From Candidatus Binatia bacterium (GTDB lineage: Bacteria; Desulfobacterota; Binatia; UBA9968; JAJDTQ01), in assembly GCA_951813575.1 (NCBI GenBank), contig OX638375.1, positions 1,083,501 to 1,147,500 of the forward strand: a stretch of DNA of 64,000 nt, given 5' to 3'. Positions 49,225-57,767 of this stretch are shown here, one piece after another. The notes below the pieces were generated by a model. That model did not search any database. It saw only the letters and a list, made by a program, of their open reading frames with translations, and was not told where the DNA came from. How positions within the stretch are numbered: the first letter of the stretch is position 1; each line of letters begins with the position of its first letter. The translations under genes were made by a program, and so were the position numbers.

Positions 49225-50673
49225 ATGCGCTTGCTTGCGTGCATTCTGTTGCTGTTTCTGACTGGATCGTCCGTTGCGACCGCGGATGACGGGAAAACGT
49301 CCGGCGTCATCCATGTGCATTCCCTCGTGGTCATGCGGGCACTGGTTCCCGCCGACGAGATTGGCGGCTATGAGGCGTTCAGTCTCGCCGTGACTCGGCC
49401 GGCGGGGGTTCCCTTCTCCCGCGTCAAGGAAGAGCAGGAGCATTTCGGGTCCGGCGAGGGCCGTATCAGCTACGACGACGCGGTCGCTGAGTGGGAAGCG
49501 CGCGCACGGGACGGCGATTCTGCAGCAATGAGCAATCTCGGCGTGATGTACGCTCTCGGCCTCGGCGCGCCCTCGGACGCCGCCCGGGCGGTGGAGTTGT
49601 GGCGCGCCGCGGCGGATCGAGGAGCGGCTACGGCGCGGAACAACCTCGGGATCGCTTATGCCCTGGGCCGGGGAGTGGAACGCGACGAAGCGCAGGCAAT
49701 CCGATGGCTGGGCGCGGCGGGCCAGAACGGTCTGTTGCTGGCCGAGAACAACCTGGGCGTCTTGTATGTGGTCGCCGGCGACGAGCGGTCCGGGACGGTG
49801 TGGCTCTCCCGGGCGGTCACGCGGGGAGGTTACGGCGCCGCCGTCCGCAACCTGGCCCGCCTCTACGAGACGAAAACGGACGATCCCGGGTTCGACGAGT
49901 GGTTCTGGGGCACGGTGGTCCCTGGGCTTACAGGATGGCCCCCGAGACCCGACGAGCCGCTGAAAGCCTACGACTGGTTCGACCGTGCGGCTGACAGGGG
50001 ATTTCCGGCGGGAGCGCGCAAGCGCGCTCTTGCCGAAGCCGCCGAGCGGGCAAGCACGGAGCGTTGGGTCATGTCGTTTCTCTCAGCGCCGGAGCATCAG
50101 TTGAGGAAGGAAGAGGAGTTGATCTCGAAAATAGGGACGGGCTTATGCCGGTTCTACCGTGAGAACACTCTCACGAGGGCCAAAAAAGTTTTGAAAAACG
50201 GCAGCACGAGATATGTGGGGCGGGAGCTGAGCCTGGAACGGGCCTACAGATACGTCCAATGCGATCAGCCCTTTGCGGGAAATATCGACCTCATCCGGAT
50301 CACGGCGGAACGTCCGGCTCGTACCCGTGGCGCCGCACAGGACCTGGTGGACTACTTTGTCGAAGAGGTGGCAGGCGGCAAGTTTCTTCTGGGAAAAATC
50401 GTCATGTGCCAAAGAGATTTCGGTTACGGCTGTTTGAACGTTCTGGGGCATATCGAGAAGAACCTGGAAGCATCAGAAGGGAATACGGCTAGTGTCGAGG
50501 CCCTCAACGATTTCAAGAAACTTCTACACAATAATCTCGATGAAGAGCACCTGAAGCATAACCACGGCCTCTGCCGTGCTTTTCTGGATGAGCCGGAATC
50601 TTGCCGGGCCTGCTCGGGACAATGGGTCAAGGGGATGCCCTATAGCCGCCGGTGTGCCTCCCGTATACCCTGA
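49225..50673 (+). CDS. exported Sel1-like repeat protein
   Basis: A 482-residue protein with a signal peptide (LLACILLLFLTGSSVATA) and three to four Sel1/TPR-like repeats near residues 85-225, seen as AMSNLGVMYALGLGAPSDAARAVELWRAAADRG, ARNNLGIAYALGRGVERDEAQAIRWLGAAGQNG and AENNLGVLYVV. Such repeats bind proteins. The C-terminal half (residues 280-482) is not recognised; it contains six to eight cysteines, including a CRAFLDEPESCRACSGQW cluster near 450 that may form disulfides in the periplasm. GAGGAGG is upstream. A lipoprotein gene follows after 22 bp; the pair probably works together at the envelope. Confidence 0.75.
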   Translation: MRLLACILLLFLTGSSVATADDGKTSGVIHVHSLVVMRALVPADEIGGYEAFSLAVTRPAGVPFSRVKEEQEHFGSGEGRISYDDAVAEWEARARDGDSAAMSNLGVMYALGLGAPSDAARAVELWRAAADRGAATARNNLGIAYALGRGVERDEAQAIRWLGAAGQNGLLLAENNLGVLYVVAGDERSGTVWLSRAVTRGGYGAAVRNLARLYETKTDDPGFDEWFWGTVVPGLTGWPPRPDEPLKAYDWFDRAADRGFPAGARKRALAEAAERASTERWVMSFLSAPEHQLRKEEELISKIGTGLCRFYRENTLTRAKKVLKNGSTRYVGRELSLERAYRYVQCDQPFAGNIDLIRITAERPARTRGAAQDLVDYFVEEVAGGKFLLGKIVMCQRDFGYGCLNVLGHIEKNLEASEGNTASVEALNDFKKLLHNNLDEEHLKHNHGLCRAFLDEPESCRACSGQWVKGMPYSRRCASRIP

Positions 50674-50695
50674 ATCATGGAGCGGGGCATAAGCG

Positions 50696-51439
50696 ATGAG
50701 TATCTTCTGCCTTTTCAGTTCCTGCACCGCGTTCGTGCTGAGACGCCTGTTGATCTGTTCTGTCTGCTGTTGTCTGGGCGGCTGCGCCTGGATAGATGAT
50801 GCCGTCTCTCCCCGCCCCGACTTGGACCGCGTATTCACAGATATGGCGAAATCGGCAAAGGGCATGAGAGACGTTGCCAAAGCAGCGACGGCGGCCGTTC
50901 GCCCTATCGGGCAACTAAAGAAAAGTATGGATTCGCTAGGTGAACTGGCAACTGAACTCCGATCGATGCCGCTGCCGGGGCAGGCGGTCGAGCCCCGCTC
51001 GCCGGGCGCGCTCCCGGACGGGACGACTGTGACATGCGGATCGACTGCCGAAGGTCGGGAGTCCGCAGCCTGGGGCGAATTCACCACCAACGGGAGGCGA
51101 ACACGGCTGTTCCTGACCTACGACTGTCGGATCAGGCACGAGGACGGCCCGGAGGCGGAACTGCTCGAAGCGCCGGACGCCGCCTCGTTCAAGGCGGTTT
51201 GCCGAGATCCGGTGTCGGGCCGCGACCATGCCGTGGTTCGCACCATCGCCGGTCCATCCCCGGCGACCGTTCAAATATGGGGCATTGATCCGGAGTCGTC
51301 AGCGCTGACACCCTTCTACACGGAATCGTGGGGGGAACTTGAACCCGGCGACTACGACAAGTGGGGATGGGATCGTCTGATCGCCAAGGACGGGACTTGT
51401 CTCTGGCGCAAGAGGCAAGAGGCGCGCGCGACACCGTGA
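50696..51439 (+). CDS. putative lipoprotein of unknown function
   Basis: A 247-residue protein with a cysteine-rich hydrophobic start ending CLGGC near residue 30, a good lipobox. A helical stretch DRVFTDMAKSAKGMRDVAKAATAAV follows, then a beta-rich domain TRLFLTYDCRIRHEDGPEAEL and RDHAVVRTIAGPSPATVQIWGID. No family is recognised. Two cysteines in the last part may pair. It lies 22 bp after the Sel1-repeat gene, so a shared role at the outer or inner membrane is likely. No terminator was seen downstream. Confidence 0.65.
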   Translation: MSIFCLFSSCTAFVLRRLLICSVCCCLGGCAWIDDAVSPRPDLDRVFTDMAKSAKGMRDVAKAATAAVRPIGQLKKSMDSLGELATELRSMPLPGQAVEPRSPGALPDGTTVTCGSTAEGRESAAWGEFTTNGRRTRLFLTYDCRIRHEDGPEAELLEAPDAASFKAVCRDPVSGRDHAVVRTIAGPSPATVQIWGIDPESSALTPFYTESWGELEPGDYDKWGWDRLIAKDGTCLWRKRQEARATP

Positions 51440-51555
51440 AGGCCGCCATGGCTGCGCCCCGCGTCTACCCTGGAGAGGGATGCGGATCGGGATGGAAGTT
51501 TCCGGTTACGGCGGCGGGCGGTAGGACAAACCACGGCCAAGTTTGAAACCCGCCC

Positions 51556-51981
51556 CTACGGGAAATCCATCCGGTAGAGCATCCAGTACACCGCGACGCC
51601 GGTGGCCGACACGTAGATCCACAGCGGCAGGGTCCAGCGCGCGATCGCGCGGTGTTTATCGAAACGTTCGCTCAGGGCCCGCACGACGGTGATCACGACC
51701 AGCGGCACGATGGCCGTGGCCAGGACCGTGTGGGACACCAGGACGGCGAAGTAGACCATCCGGATCCAGCCCTGCCCCTGGAAGCGGACGGACCCGACGC
51801 TGAAGTGGTAGACGAGGTACGAGATCAGAAACAGCCCGGAACTGCCCAGCGCGGCCAGCATGCACCGTTTATGAGCCGCGACGTTGCGCTGCCGGATGAA
51901 CCAGTAGCCGGTGAGAAGCAGAATCGCACTGACCGAGTTGAGCAGCGCGTTCAGGTGAGGGAGCGAGGTGACCGGGATCAA
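51556..51981 (-). CDS. DUF420 membrane protein, oxidase assembly-like
   Basis: A membrane protein of about 141 residues with four hydrophobic segments, of the DUF420 family (relatives CtaM/YozB in Firmicutes are needed for heme-copper oxidase function). Signatures are LPHLNALLNSVSAILLLTGYWFIRQRNVAAHKRCMLAA and a His in VLVSHTVLATAIVPLV. The start is uncertain: TTG at 51981 gives the usual family N-terminus; a longer frame exists but reads as non-coding upstream. It is the last gene of the cytochrome oxidase cluster, 146 bp after coxD. Confidence 0.75.
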   Translation of the reverse strand: MIPVTSLPHLNALLNSVSAILLLTGYWFIRQRNVAAHKRCMLAALGSSGLFLISYLVYHFSVGSVRFQGQGWIRMVYFAVLVSHTVLATAIVPLVVITVVRALSERFDKHRAIARWTLPLWIYVSATGVAVYWMLYRMDFP

Positions 51982-52127
51982 TGGAGGCGTTGACGTTTCA
52001 GGGACGGCGCATTTACGGGCCCGCCAGGGGCGAAAGGCGCGCGAAAAGGGTGTTCTCGATGCGCCCCAAGGCCGGACGGGGAACGGCTTCAAACCGCCCC
52101 GCTCCGGCCCTCGGTACCGCGCCGGGG

Positions 52128-52415
52128 TCAGGCCAGCTCCGGAATCAGCATCAAGATCAGGAAGACGCAGAGAATCGCCGGGATGATCGCGATCCACCAG
52201 ATCACCACCTTCTCGAACTTGAGGTGCATGAAGTAAATGGCCACCAGCGCGGCCTTCACCGATGCCAACAGCACCAGGCCGGCGGCGATCATGAGCTGGG
52301 GTATCGGCAGGTAGATGATCCCTACCTCCACCACCGTGAGGACGAAGAGCCAGCCGAATACCGCGAGGTAGTTGGGCTCCGCGTGTGCTTCGTTATGGGC
52401 TGCTGTATCTGCCAT
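52128..52415 (-). CDS. coxD: cytochrome c oxidase subunit IV family protein
   Basis: A 95-residue membrane protein with three hydrophobic segments: YLAVFGWLFVLTVVEVGIIYL, MIAAGLVLLASVKAALVAIYFMHLKFE and IIPAILCVFLILMLIPEL. The segment KAALVAIYFMHLKFE is diagnostic of prokaryotic subunit IV, a small structural subunit. The ATG at 52415 has GGGAGAG upstream. It follows coxC by 17 bp and ends the structural part of the oxidase operon. Confidence 0.85.
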   Translation of the reverse strand: MADTAAHNEAHAEPNYLAVFGWLFVLTVVEVGIIYLPIPQLMIAAGLVLLASVKAALVAIYFMHLKFEKVVIWWIAIIPAILCVFLILMLIPELA

Positions 52416-52432
52416 GGATGCTCTCCCGTTTC

Positions 52433-53044
52433 CTACAAGAGGTAGACGAAGGTAAAGATCAGGATCCACACGAGGTCGACGAAGTGCCAGTAGAGACCGG
52501 CGATCTCAACCACCGACGCGTTGGCCTGGGTGATCCGGCCGGTCAGCCCTCCCACCAGCATGACGATAAGGTAGACGACGCCGCCGAACACGTGCATGCC
52601 GTGAAAACCGGTCATGATGTAGAAGGTGTCGCCGAACACCGGCGAGCCGAACTTGTTCGCGGAGATGGTCACGCCCTGATGAATGAGATGGGTCCATTCG
52701 TAGGCCTGGCACGCCAGGAAAAACGCCCCTCCCAGGATCGTCAGCAGCATGAACTTTCGGAACTCCTGCATGTTCCCGCGCTTGATGCCGGAGAGGGCCA
52801 GCACCATGGTCACGCTGCTGCAGATCAGCAAGAACGTCATGAACGCGGTCAGGTTGATGCCCAGGACTTCCGCCGGCACCGGCCAGTCGGCCGCGGCAAT
52901 GCGCATGATGCCGAAGGTCACGATGAGGGTCCCGAAGGTCATCGCGTCGCCGCAGAGGAAGATCCACATCCCCAGCTTGCCCCAGCTTTCCGGGGTGAGT
53001 GGAGTCTCCGCGGGCTCTCGATGTAACGTCGCTGCCTCGCTCAT
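52433..53044 (-). CDS. coxC: cytochrome c oxidase subunit III (first-type paralogue)
   Basis: A 203-residue membrane protein with five segments, of the heme-copper oxidase subunit III family. KLGMWIFLCGDAMTFGTLIVTF near residue 23, GAFFLACQAYEWTHLIHQG near 105, TGFHGMHVFGGVVYL near 145 and the C-terminal LYWHFVDLVWILIFTFVYLL are standard. AAAGGAG lies 8 bp before the ATG, inside the end of the upstream small gene, whose TAG directly touches this ATG. A second, different subunit III is encoded at 53328-53984 in the same operon. Confidence 0.88.
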   Translation of the reverse strand: MSEAATLHREPAETPLTPESWGKLGMWIFLCGDAMTFGTLIVTFGIMRIAAADWPVPAEVLGINLTAFMTFLLICSSVTMVLALSGIKRGNMQEFRKFMLLTILGGAFFLACQAYEWTHLIHQGVTISANKFGSPVFGDTFYIMTGFHGMHVFGGVVYLIVMLVGGLTGRITQANASVVEIAGLYWHFVDLVWILIFTFVYLL

Positions 53045-53317
53045 CTAACATTCTCCTTTTCTGACGATATGAAGCCGGGCCGGCTTGCCCTCGCGCGCCC
53101 GGTGCGCGCGCGTGTAACGATAGATGATCCAGCCCACGCAACAGGCCATGGTGGCGTAGGGCATGGCCATCAGAAACACCACGGTCCAATTGAAAGCCTC
53201 GGCGACCCGCTCGGTCTCGGCCGCGAACCCCTGTGGAGTCCGGGGCGCGAAAACGATGGCCGCGGCGGCTGTCATTCCCGCCGCCACGAGTCGGTTGTCC
53301 GTCGAGGCTTTGCCCAT
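53045..53317 (-). CDS. small membrane protein within the cox operon
   Basis: A 90-residue protein not assigned to a family. The first part (LVAAGMTAAAAIVFAPRTPQG) could be a signal or first membrane segment, and WTVVFLMAMPYATMACCVGWIIYRYT is a clear membrane segment, followed by a basic tail. It lies between two subunit III genes and its stop codon adjoins the coxC start, so it is translated as part of the oxidase operon and may be an assembly or accessory subunit. Confidence 0.65.
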   Translation of the reverse strand: MGKASTDNRLVAAGMTAAAAIVFAPRTPQGFAAETERVAEAFNWTVVFLMAMPYATMACCVGWIIYRYTRAHRAREGKPARLHIVRKGEC

Positions 53318-53327
53318 ACGCGCGCCC

Positions 53328-53984
53328 TCAGTACAGGTAAACGAGTCCGTAGAGCACCGGCCACAGCGCCACCACGAACATCCAGTACATGGCACACAAC
53401 TCGACTCCCGCCGCCTGGTCCGAAGCGTAGCTTCCCTGCCGCGCCAGGAACCACACCACACCCACCCACACCAGCGCTCCGAGAACGTGAAGTCCGTGCA
53501 ACCCGATCAGGGCGTAGAACGTGGAGCCGTACAGGCCGCTCCGCATGGTCAACCCGAACCCGATCAACCGCACCCATTCGTAGCCCTGGATGCAGAGGAA
53601 CAGCGCGCCCAGGACAGCGGTGGCCAGCAGCCAGCCGGACAGCCGCAAACGGTCCCGCAGCCTCGCGGCCAGCGACGCCCGGTGCATGGCAAGGCCGCTG
53701 CAGAGCAGCACCACCGTGTTGAACCCCGTGATCCATACCGGCAGCCGCGGCTGGGCCGGCGGCGGCCAGACCTCGCTGCTCAGACGCAGCACCAGGAACG
53801 CGCCGATGAGGCCGGCGAAGAACATCACCTCCGCGCCGATGAACATCATCAGCCCAAGCCTCGCGTTGCTGATCACCGGCTCCGCTTGCGACGGCGGCGG
53901 CGGACCGCCCCCGAAGGCCGACGCGTGCGCCAGCGTCTCCACGCCGTCGCCGCTCGAGCTCCTCGCCGTCGCTTCCCTTGCCAT
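53328..53984 (-). CDS. cytochrome c oxidase subunit III (second paralogue)
   Basis: A 218-residue subunit III-like protein with a Gly/Pro-rich N-terminal extension of about 35 residues, then RLGLMMFIGAEVMFFAGLIGAFLVLR, FLCIQGYEWVRLIGFGL, YALIGLHGLHVLGALVWVGVVW and LCAMYWMFVVALWPVLYGLVYLY. The family core EVMFFA...QGYEW...GLHGLHV is intact. It differs strongly from the coxC at 52433, so this is an old duplication, not a recent one. It may replace that subunit in an alternative oxidase or form part of a mixed complex. Confidence 0.85.
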   Translation of the reverse strand: MAREATARSSSGDGVETLAHASAFGGGPPPPSQAEPVISNARLGLMMFIGAEVMFFAGLIGAFLVLRLSSEVWPPPAQPRLPVWITGFNTVVLLCSGLAMHRASLAARLRDRLRLSGWLLATAVLGALFLCIQGYEWVRLIGFGLTMRSGLYGSTFYALIGLHGLHVLGALVWVGVVWFLARQGSYASDQAAGVELCAMYWMFVVALWPVLYGLVYLY

Positions 53985-54005
53985 CCGTACCTTCCATGCC
54001 TTCCG

Positions 54006-54122
54006 TCAATACACGACCAGAAAGACCACCGTCGCCACGATGTAGCTGACCGCCACTGCGGCGATCACCAGTCCCAGGCGGCCGTTCCTCCGTCGATGCC
54101 GGCTGTCCGCGATTGATTCCAT
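54006..54122 (-). CDS. 38-residue single-span membrane protein in the cox operon
   Basis: A very short frame starting ATG at 54122, one base after the ctaB stop region, and ending TGA at 54006-54008. The product has a basic N-terminus (DSRHRRRNGR) and one membrane segment LGLVIAAVAVSYIVATVVFLVVY. Tiny one-span proteins near ctaB/coxC occur in oxidase operons as assembly factors. The correct polarity, perfect packing (1 bp from ctaB, 21 bp before the next gene) and a clear membrane segment support it as real. Confidence 0.65.
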   Translation of the reverse strand: MESIADSRHRRRNGRLGLVIAAVAVSYIVATVVFLVVY

Positions 54123-54123
54123 A

Positions 54124-55020
54124 TCAGATCGGTATCCTGTCCAGGGCCATGGCGACGAACAGCAGCGGCAGGTAGAACAGCGAGGCGAAGAGTAAATGAC
54201 GCGCGCTGTTCACCGACCTCAAGGCCGCGAGCCTCACCGCGTAAACCAGAAACCCGGCTCCCAGCAGGATGGCCGCGACGTAGTAGATCTCCCCGGCGAA
54301 ACCCGTGAGCGTCGGCATCAGGCTCACCACCAGCAACGCCAGGCAATGGCTGACGGCCTGCCGGCCGGTGCTCTTCCCCTCCTTGTCCAGCACGGGCAGG
54401 AAGCGAATTCCGGCACACATGAAATCGTCGCGGTAGAGCCGCGCGATGGCCAGGTTGTGGGGGATCTGCCAGAGGTAGAGGATCCCGAACAGGATCGCGG
54501 CCTCCAGCCCCAGGGTTCCCTGTGCGGCGGTCCAGCCGATGACCGGCGGCAGCGCTCCGGGCACCGCGCCGATAAGGCTGCACAGAGAGGACTTCTGCTT
54601 GAACGGCGTATACAGGAACAGATAGGTGACGGAGATGATGGCGGTCAGAAGCGCGCTGAGGACGTTTACGGCCACCACCAGCAATAGCAGCCCGGAGGCC
54701 ACCAGGCAGGCTCCGAACAGAACGCACTCCAGTGGCTGCACCCTCCCCTCGGGGATCGGGCGGTGCCGCGTGCGCTCCATCGCCGCATCGATGTCACGTT
54801 CGAGGGACTGATTCAGAGCCAGGGTGCCCCCCGCGGCAAGGGCGGTGCCGAGCACCGTGTTGAAGAGCACCACGTAGTCCGGCAAGGGCTCCGAGCCCAT
54901 GTAGTAACCCACCAGGGTGGTCATGAGGACCATCAGCACGAGCCGCGGCTTGGTGAGCTCGAGATAGTCGAGCAGCTTTCGGCCGTGGGCGGAGCCGACG
55001 GCAACCGTTTCGGTTCGCAT
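54124..55020 (-). CDS. ctaB: protoheme IX farnesyltransferase (heme O synthase)
   Basis: A 298-residue inner-membrane UbiA-family enzyme that farnesylates heme b to heme O. The first Asp-rich motif is NQSLERDIDAAMERTRHRP near residue 77, and the second active-site region is YRDDFMCAGIRFLPVLDKEGK near 190. About nine hydrophobic segments. The start ATG at 55020 gives the normal N-terminus (LLDYLELTKPRLVLMVLMTT); a longer frame overlaps ctaA. It lies 2 bp after ctaA, which makes heme A from its product. Confidence 0.92.
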   Translation of the reverse strand: MRTETVAVGSAHGRKLLDYLELTKPRLVLMVLMTTLVGYYMGSEPLPDYVVLFNTVLGTALAAGGTLALNQSLERDIDAAMERTRHRPIPEGRVQPLECVLFGACLVASGLLLLVVAVNVLSALLTAIISVTYLFLYTPFKQKSSLCSLIGAVPGALPPVIGWTAAQGTLGLEAAILFGILYLWQIPHNLAIARLYRDDFMCAGIRFLPVLDKEGKSTGRQAVSHCLALLVVSLMPTLTGFAGEIYYVAAILLGAGFLVYAVRLAALRSVNSARHLLFASLFYLPLLFVAMALDRIPI

Positions 55021-55022
55021 GG

Positions 55023-55943
55023 TCACGCGGTAACCCTCTCGGAGACGATCCCGTCCACTGCCGGGAGCCGGCCCGGGCCCAGAACGCGGAAAGCCCACAG
55101 CGTCATCACCACGCTCAACGCCAGCATGAGCGCCCCGGTCACCACGTGGGCGGAGGTGACCGCGACGATAACGCCCGGCTGCCACATCGCTCCAAACGAC
55201 AGGAAGCGCGCTGCGTAGGAACCGGCCCCCAGCGCGAGCTGCACCGCCAGGAACAGTCCCAGAAACAGCGATAGCGTCCTGAACACGGGTACCCGGTCAC
55301 CGAGTTGGAGCGCCTTCACCACCAACAGGCCGGTCTGGACCGCCACCACCAGCGCCATCAACACGTGAAGCGCAACAGCCGTGCCGGTATGGCGGATGAC
55401 CGCTCCCAGCATGCTCTGCACGTAGATCAGCAGCGTCGTGGCGAGACAGAACCACTGGAACATCGTCCAGCCTCCGGCCGCAGGCTCCGGCCGCGCCTCT
55501 GTCCATGCTCGGGAAGTGAACAGCGCCATGGCCACGATGAGGCCGAAGAACGCCTGGGCCAGCGCCGCGTGGATGATGGCGAAGTCCTGTTCCAGCCACA
55601 CCACCCGAAGCCCCCCGACCACACCCTGAACCGTCACCAGCAGCAACGCCGCGGCGCCCAGCCAGCGAACCCACGCGCGCGGCTCCCGCAGCCAGAGGCA
55701 CACCGCCAGCACCAGAGTGAGGAACCCGACACCGGAGGCCACCAGGCGGTGGCTGTGCTCGTAGAACACGCCGCCCACCATTCCTGCCCAGGGGAACAGG
55801 AACATGTTGTGGCCAAAGGTGGTGGGCCAATCCGGCACCGCGAGGCCCGCGCCCTTGCTCGTGACCAGGGCGCCCACGAACAACAGAAACAGGGTGGTCC
55901 CGGCGGTGGTCAGCGCCAACCGATGGAGCCAGGCGTCGGCCAT
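55023..55943 (-). CDS. ctaA: heme A synthase (COX15/CtaA family)
   Basis: A 306-residue inner-membrane enzyme with eight segments that oxidises heme O to heme A. It shows HRLALTTAGTTLFLLFVGALVTSKGAGLAVPDWPTTFG at the start, EHSHRLVASGVGFLTL near residue 62 (heme-ligand His), IIHAALAQAFFGL near 123 and further His in VIRHTGTAVALHVLMALV and SAHVVTGAL. The positions fit the two pseudo-symmetric halves of the family. It is 12 bp downstream of coxA, linking heme A supply to oxidase production. Confidence 0.92.
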   Translation of the reverse strand: MADAWLHRLALTTAGTTLFLLFVGALVTSKGAGLAVPDWPTTFGHNMFLFPWAGMVGGVFYEHSHRLVASGVGFLTLVLAVCLWLREPRAWVRWLGAAALLLVTVQGVVGGLRVVWLEQDFAIIHAALAQAFFGLIVAMALFTSRAWTEARPEPAAGGWTMFQWFCLATTLLIYVQSMLGAVIRHTGTAVALHVLMALVVAVQTGLLVVKALQLGDRVPVFRTLSLFLGLFLAVQLALGAGSYAARFLSFGAMWQPGVIVAVTSAHVVTGALMLALSVVMTLWAFRVLGPGRLPAVDGIVSERVTA

Positions 55944-55955
55944 CCCCGTGTACCC

Positions 55956-57698
55956 CTAGTGACCCGTGGCGGCAGCGGCGCCGAGCGGCCGATCCTGAGG
56001 CAGCCAGTCCTCCTCGACCCCCGGAACGCTGTATTCGTACGGGCCGCGATAAACCTGCGGCGTGGTTGCGAAGTTGCCGTGGGGCGGCGGCGAGGGCGCC
56101 GACCACTCCAGCGTGTTGGCTTCCCAAGGGTTCTCGGACGCCTTCTCGCCGGCGAAGAGGCTCCAGACGAAGTTCACGATGAACGGTATCTGGGAGATCG
56201 CGAGAAGGAACGCGCTGATGGTGATGAACACGTTCATGTCGCCGAACTGTTCCAGGTACTCGTACTGCATGGGGTTGTAGATCCGGCGCATGTGACCGCC
56301 CACCCCCAGAAAATGCATGGGGAAGAAGGTCAGGTTGAAGAATATGTACGTGCCGATGAAATGCACGATGCCCCAAGTGCTGTTCATCATGCGCCCGAAC
56401 ATCTTCGGGAACCAGAAGTAGATGGCGGCGAACATGGCGAAGATGATCCCGGCCACCACGTAGTGGAAGTGCGCCACGATGAAGTAGGTGTCGTGGATGA
56501 AGATATCCACCGGGGTGGACGCCATGAAGATGCCGCTGAGGCCGCCGATGACGAAGTTGGAGACGAAGCCGATGGCGAACAGCAACGGCACCGTGAAGCG
56601 GATGGACCCGCCCCACAGCGTACCCAGCCAGTTGAACGTCTTAATGGCCGAGGGGACCGCGATGACCATGGTGGTGAGCATGAAGGCGGTTCCCAGCAGC
56701 GGATTCATGCCGCTGAGGAACATGTGATGACCCCACACGATCCAGGAGAGGAAGGCGATGGCGATCATCGAATAGGCCATGGCCCGGTAACCGAAGATCG
56801 GCTTGCGCGAAAACACCGACAGGATATCGGAGGTCACCCCCATGGCCGGAAGCACCAGGATGTAAACCTCGGGATGGCCGAAGAACCAGAACAGGTGTTG
56901 CCACAGGAGCGGCATGCCGCCCGCGGGCAGGAAGAAGTTGGTGGCGAAAACGCGGTCGAAGAAGAGCATGCCCAGGGCCGCGGTGAGGACCGGCAGCGCC
57001 AGCAGCAGCAGGATGGCGGTGATGAACAGGGACCAGATCGAGAGCGGCATGCGGAAGTAGGTCATGCCCGGCGCTCTCATGTTGATGACGGTAGTGATGT
57101 AGTTGATGGAGCCCATCAGCGACGAGAAGGCCAGCACGAAAAGGCTCAGGACCCACAGGTTGATGCCCCAGTTGACCCCGGTGAACACGGCGTCTCCGGT
57201 AAGTGGCGTATAGGACGTCCATCCCCCGGCCGCGGCGCCGCCGACGACGAAGAAGCTCGCCACCATGATCACGCCGGCCACCGCTCCCACCCAGAACGAC
57301 AGCATGTTGAGCAACGGGAACGCCATGTCCTTGGCGCCGATCATGATGGGAATCAGGAAGTTGCCGAAGCCGCCCACCATGACGGGCATCACCACGAAGA
57401 AGATCATGATGGTGGCGTGCATGGTGAACAGCATGTTGTAGGTGTTCGGCGGGATGATCCCCTCGTACATGGTGGGCTCGGGCACCCAGCCCATCCCTGG
57501 GACCTCGGTTTCCGGCCACGCGAGCTGCCAGCGGATCAGCATGGCGAGCGTGCCGCCGATGATCAGCATGAACAGGCCCAGAAAGAGAAACTGCCGGCCG
57601 ATCATCTTGTGATCGGTGGAGAAGACGTAGTGGGACCAGAACCCCGCGGGCTCGTGGTGTCCGTGATCGGCGTGCGCCGATGCCGCTGCTTCGCTCAT
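55956..57698 (-). CDS. coxA: cytochrome c oxidase subunit I
   Basis: A 580-residue catalytic subunit of an aa3-type oxidase, with 12-13 membrane segments. Heme/copper ligands are visible: TMHATIMIFF near residue 93, WFFGHPEVYILVLPAMG near 267-283 (CuB His and cross-linked Tyr), WGHHMFLSGM near 315 and TYFIVAHFHYVVAG near 400. It has the Glu-containing HPEVY region of the D-channel type (A1). It begins 69 bp after coxB and starts a long run through ctaA, ctaB and the small subunits. It reduces oxygen to water with cytochrome c electrons. Confidence 0.96.
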   Translation of the reverse strand: MSEAAASAHADHGHHEPAGFWSHYVFSTDHKMIGRQFLFLGLFMLIIGGTLAMLIRWQLAWPETEVPGMGWVPEPTMYEGIIPPNTYNMLFTMHATIMIFFVVMPVMVGGFGNFLIPIMIGAKDMAFPLLNMLSFWVGAVAGVIMVASFFVVGGAAAGGWTSYTPLTGDAVFTGVNWGINLWVLSLFVLAFSSLMGSINYITTVINMRAPGMTYFRMPLSIWSLFITAILLLLALPVLTAALGMLFFDRVFATNFFLPAGGMPLLWQHLFWFFGHPEVYILVLPAMGVTSDILSVFSRKPIFGYRAMAYSMIAIAFLSWIVWGHHMFLSGMNPLLGTAFMLTTMVIAVPSAIKTFNWLGTLWGGSIRFTVPLLFAIGFVSNFVIGGLSGIFMASTPVDIFIHDTYFIVAHFHYVVAGIIFAMFAAIYFWFPKMFGRMMNSTWGIVHFIGTYIFFNLTFFPMHFLGVGGHMRRIYNPMQYEYLEQFGDMNVFITISAFLLAISQIPFIVNFVWSLFAGEKASENPWEANTLEWSAPSPPPHGNFATTPQVYRGPYEYSVPGVEEDWLPQDRPLGAAAATGH

Positions 57699-57767
57699 CC
57701 TTGATGTTCCTCCTCCGCCGTCAGGGACGCGCCCCCCTCGCGAGGCGCCGTCCGCAGATGGGCGGGA

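Noticed and set aside
55305..57704. 799-codon plus-strand frame
   Set aside because: Antisense to coxA and ctaA, both of which have all catalytic motifs intact; the product is a low-complexity His/Asp/Glu/Gly-rich string.
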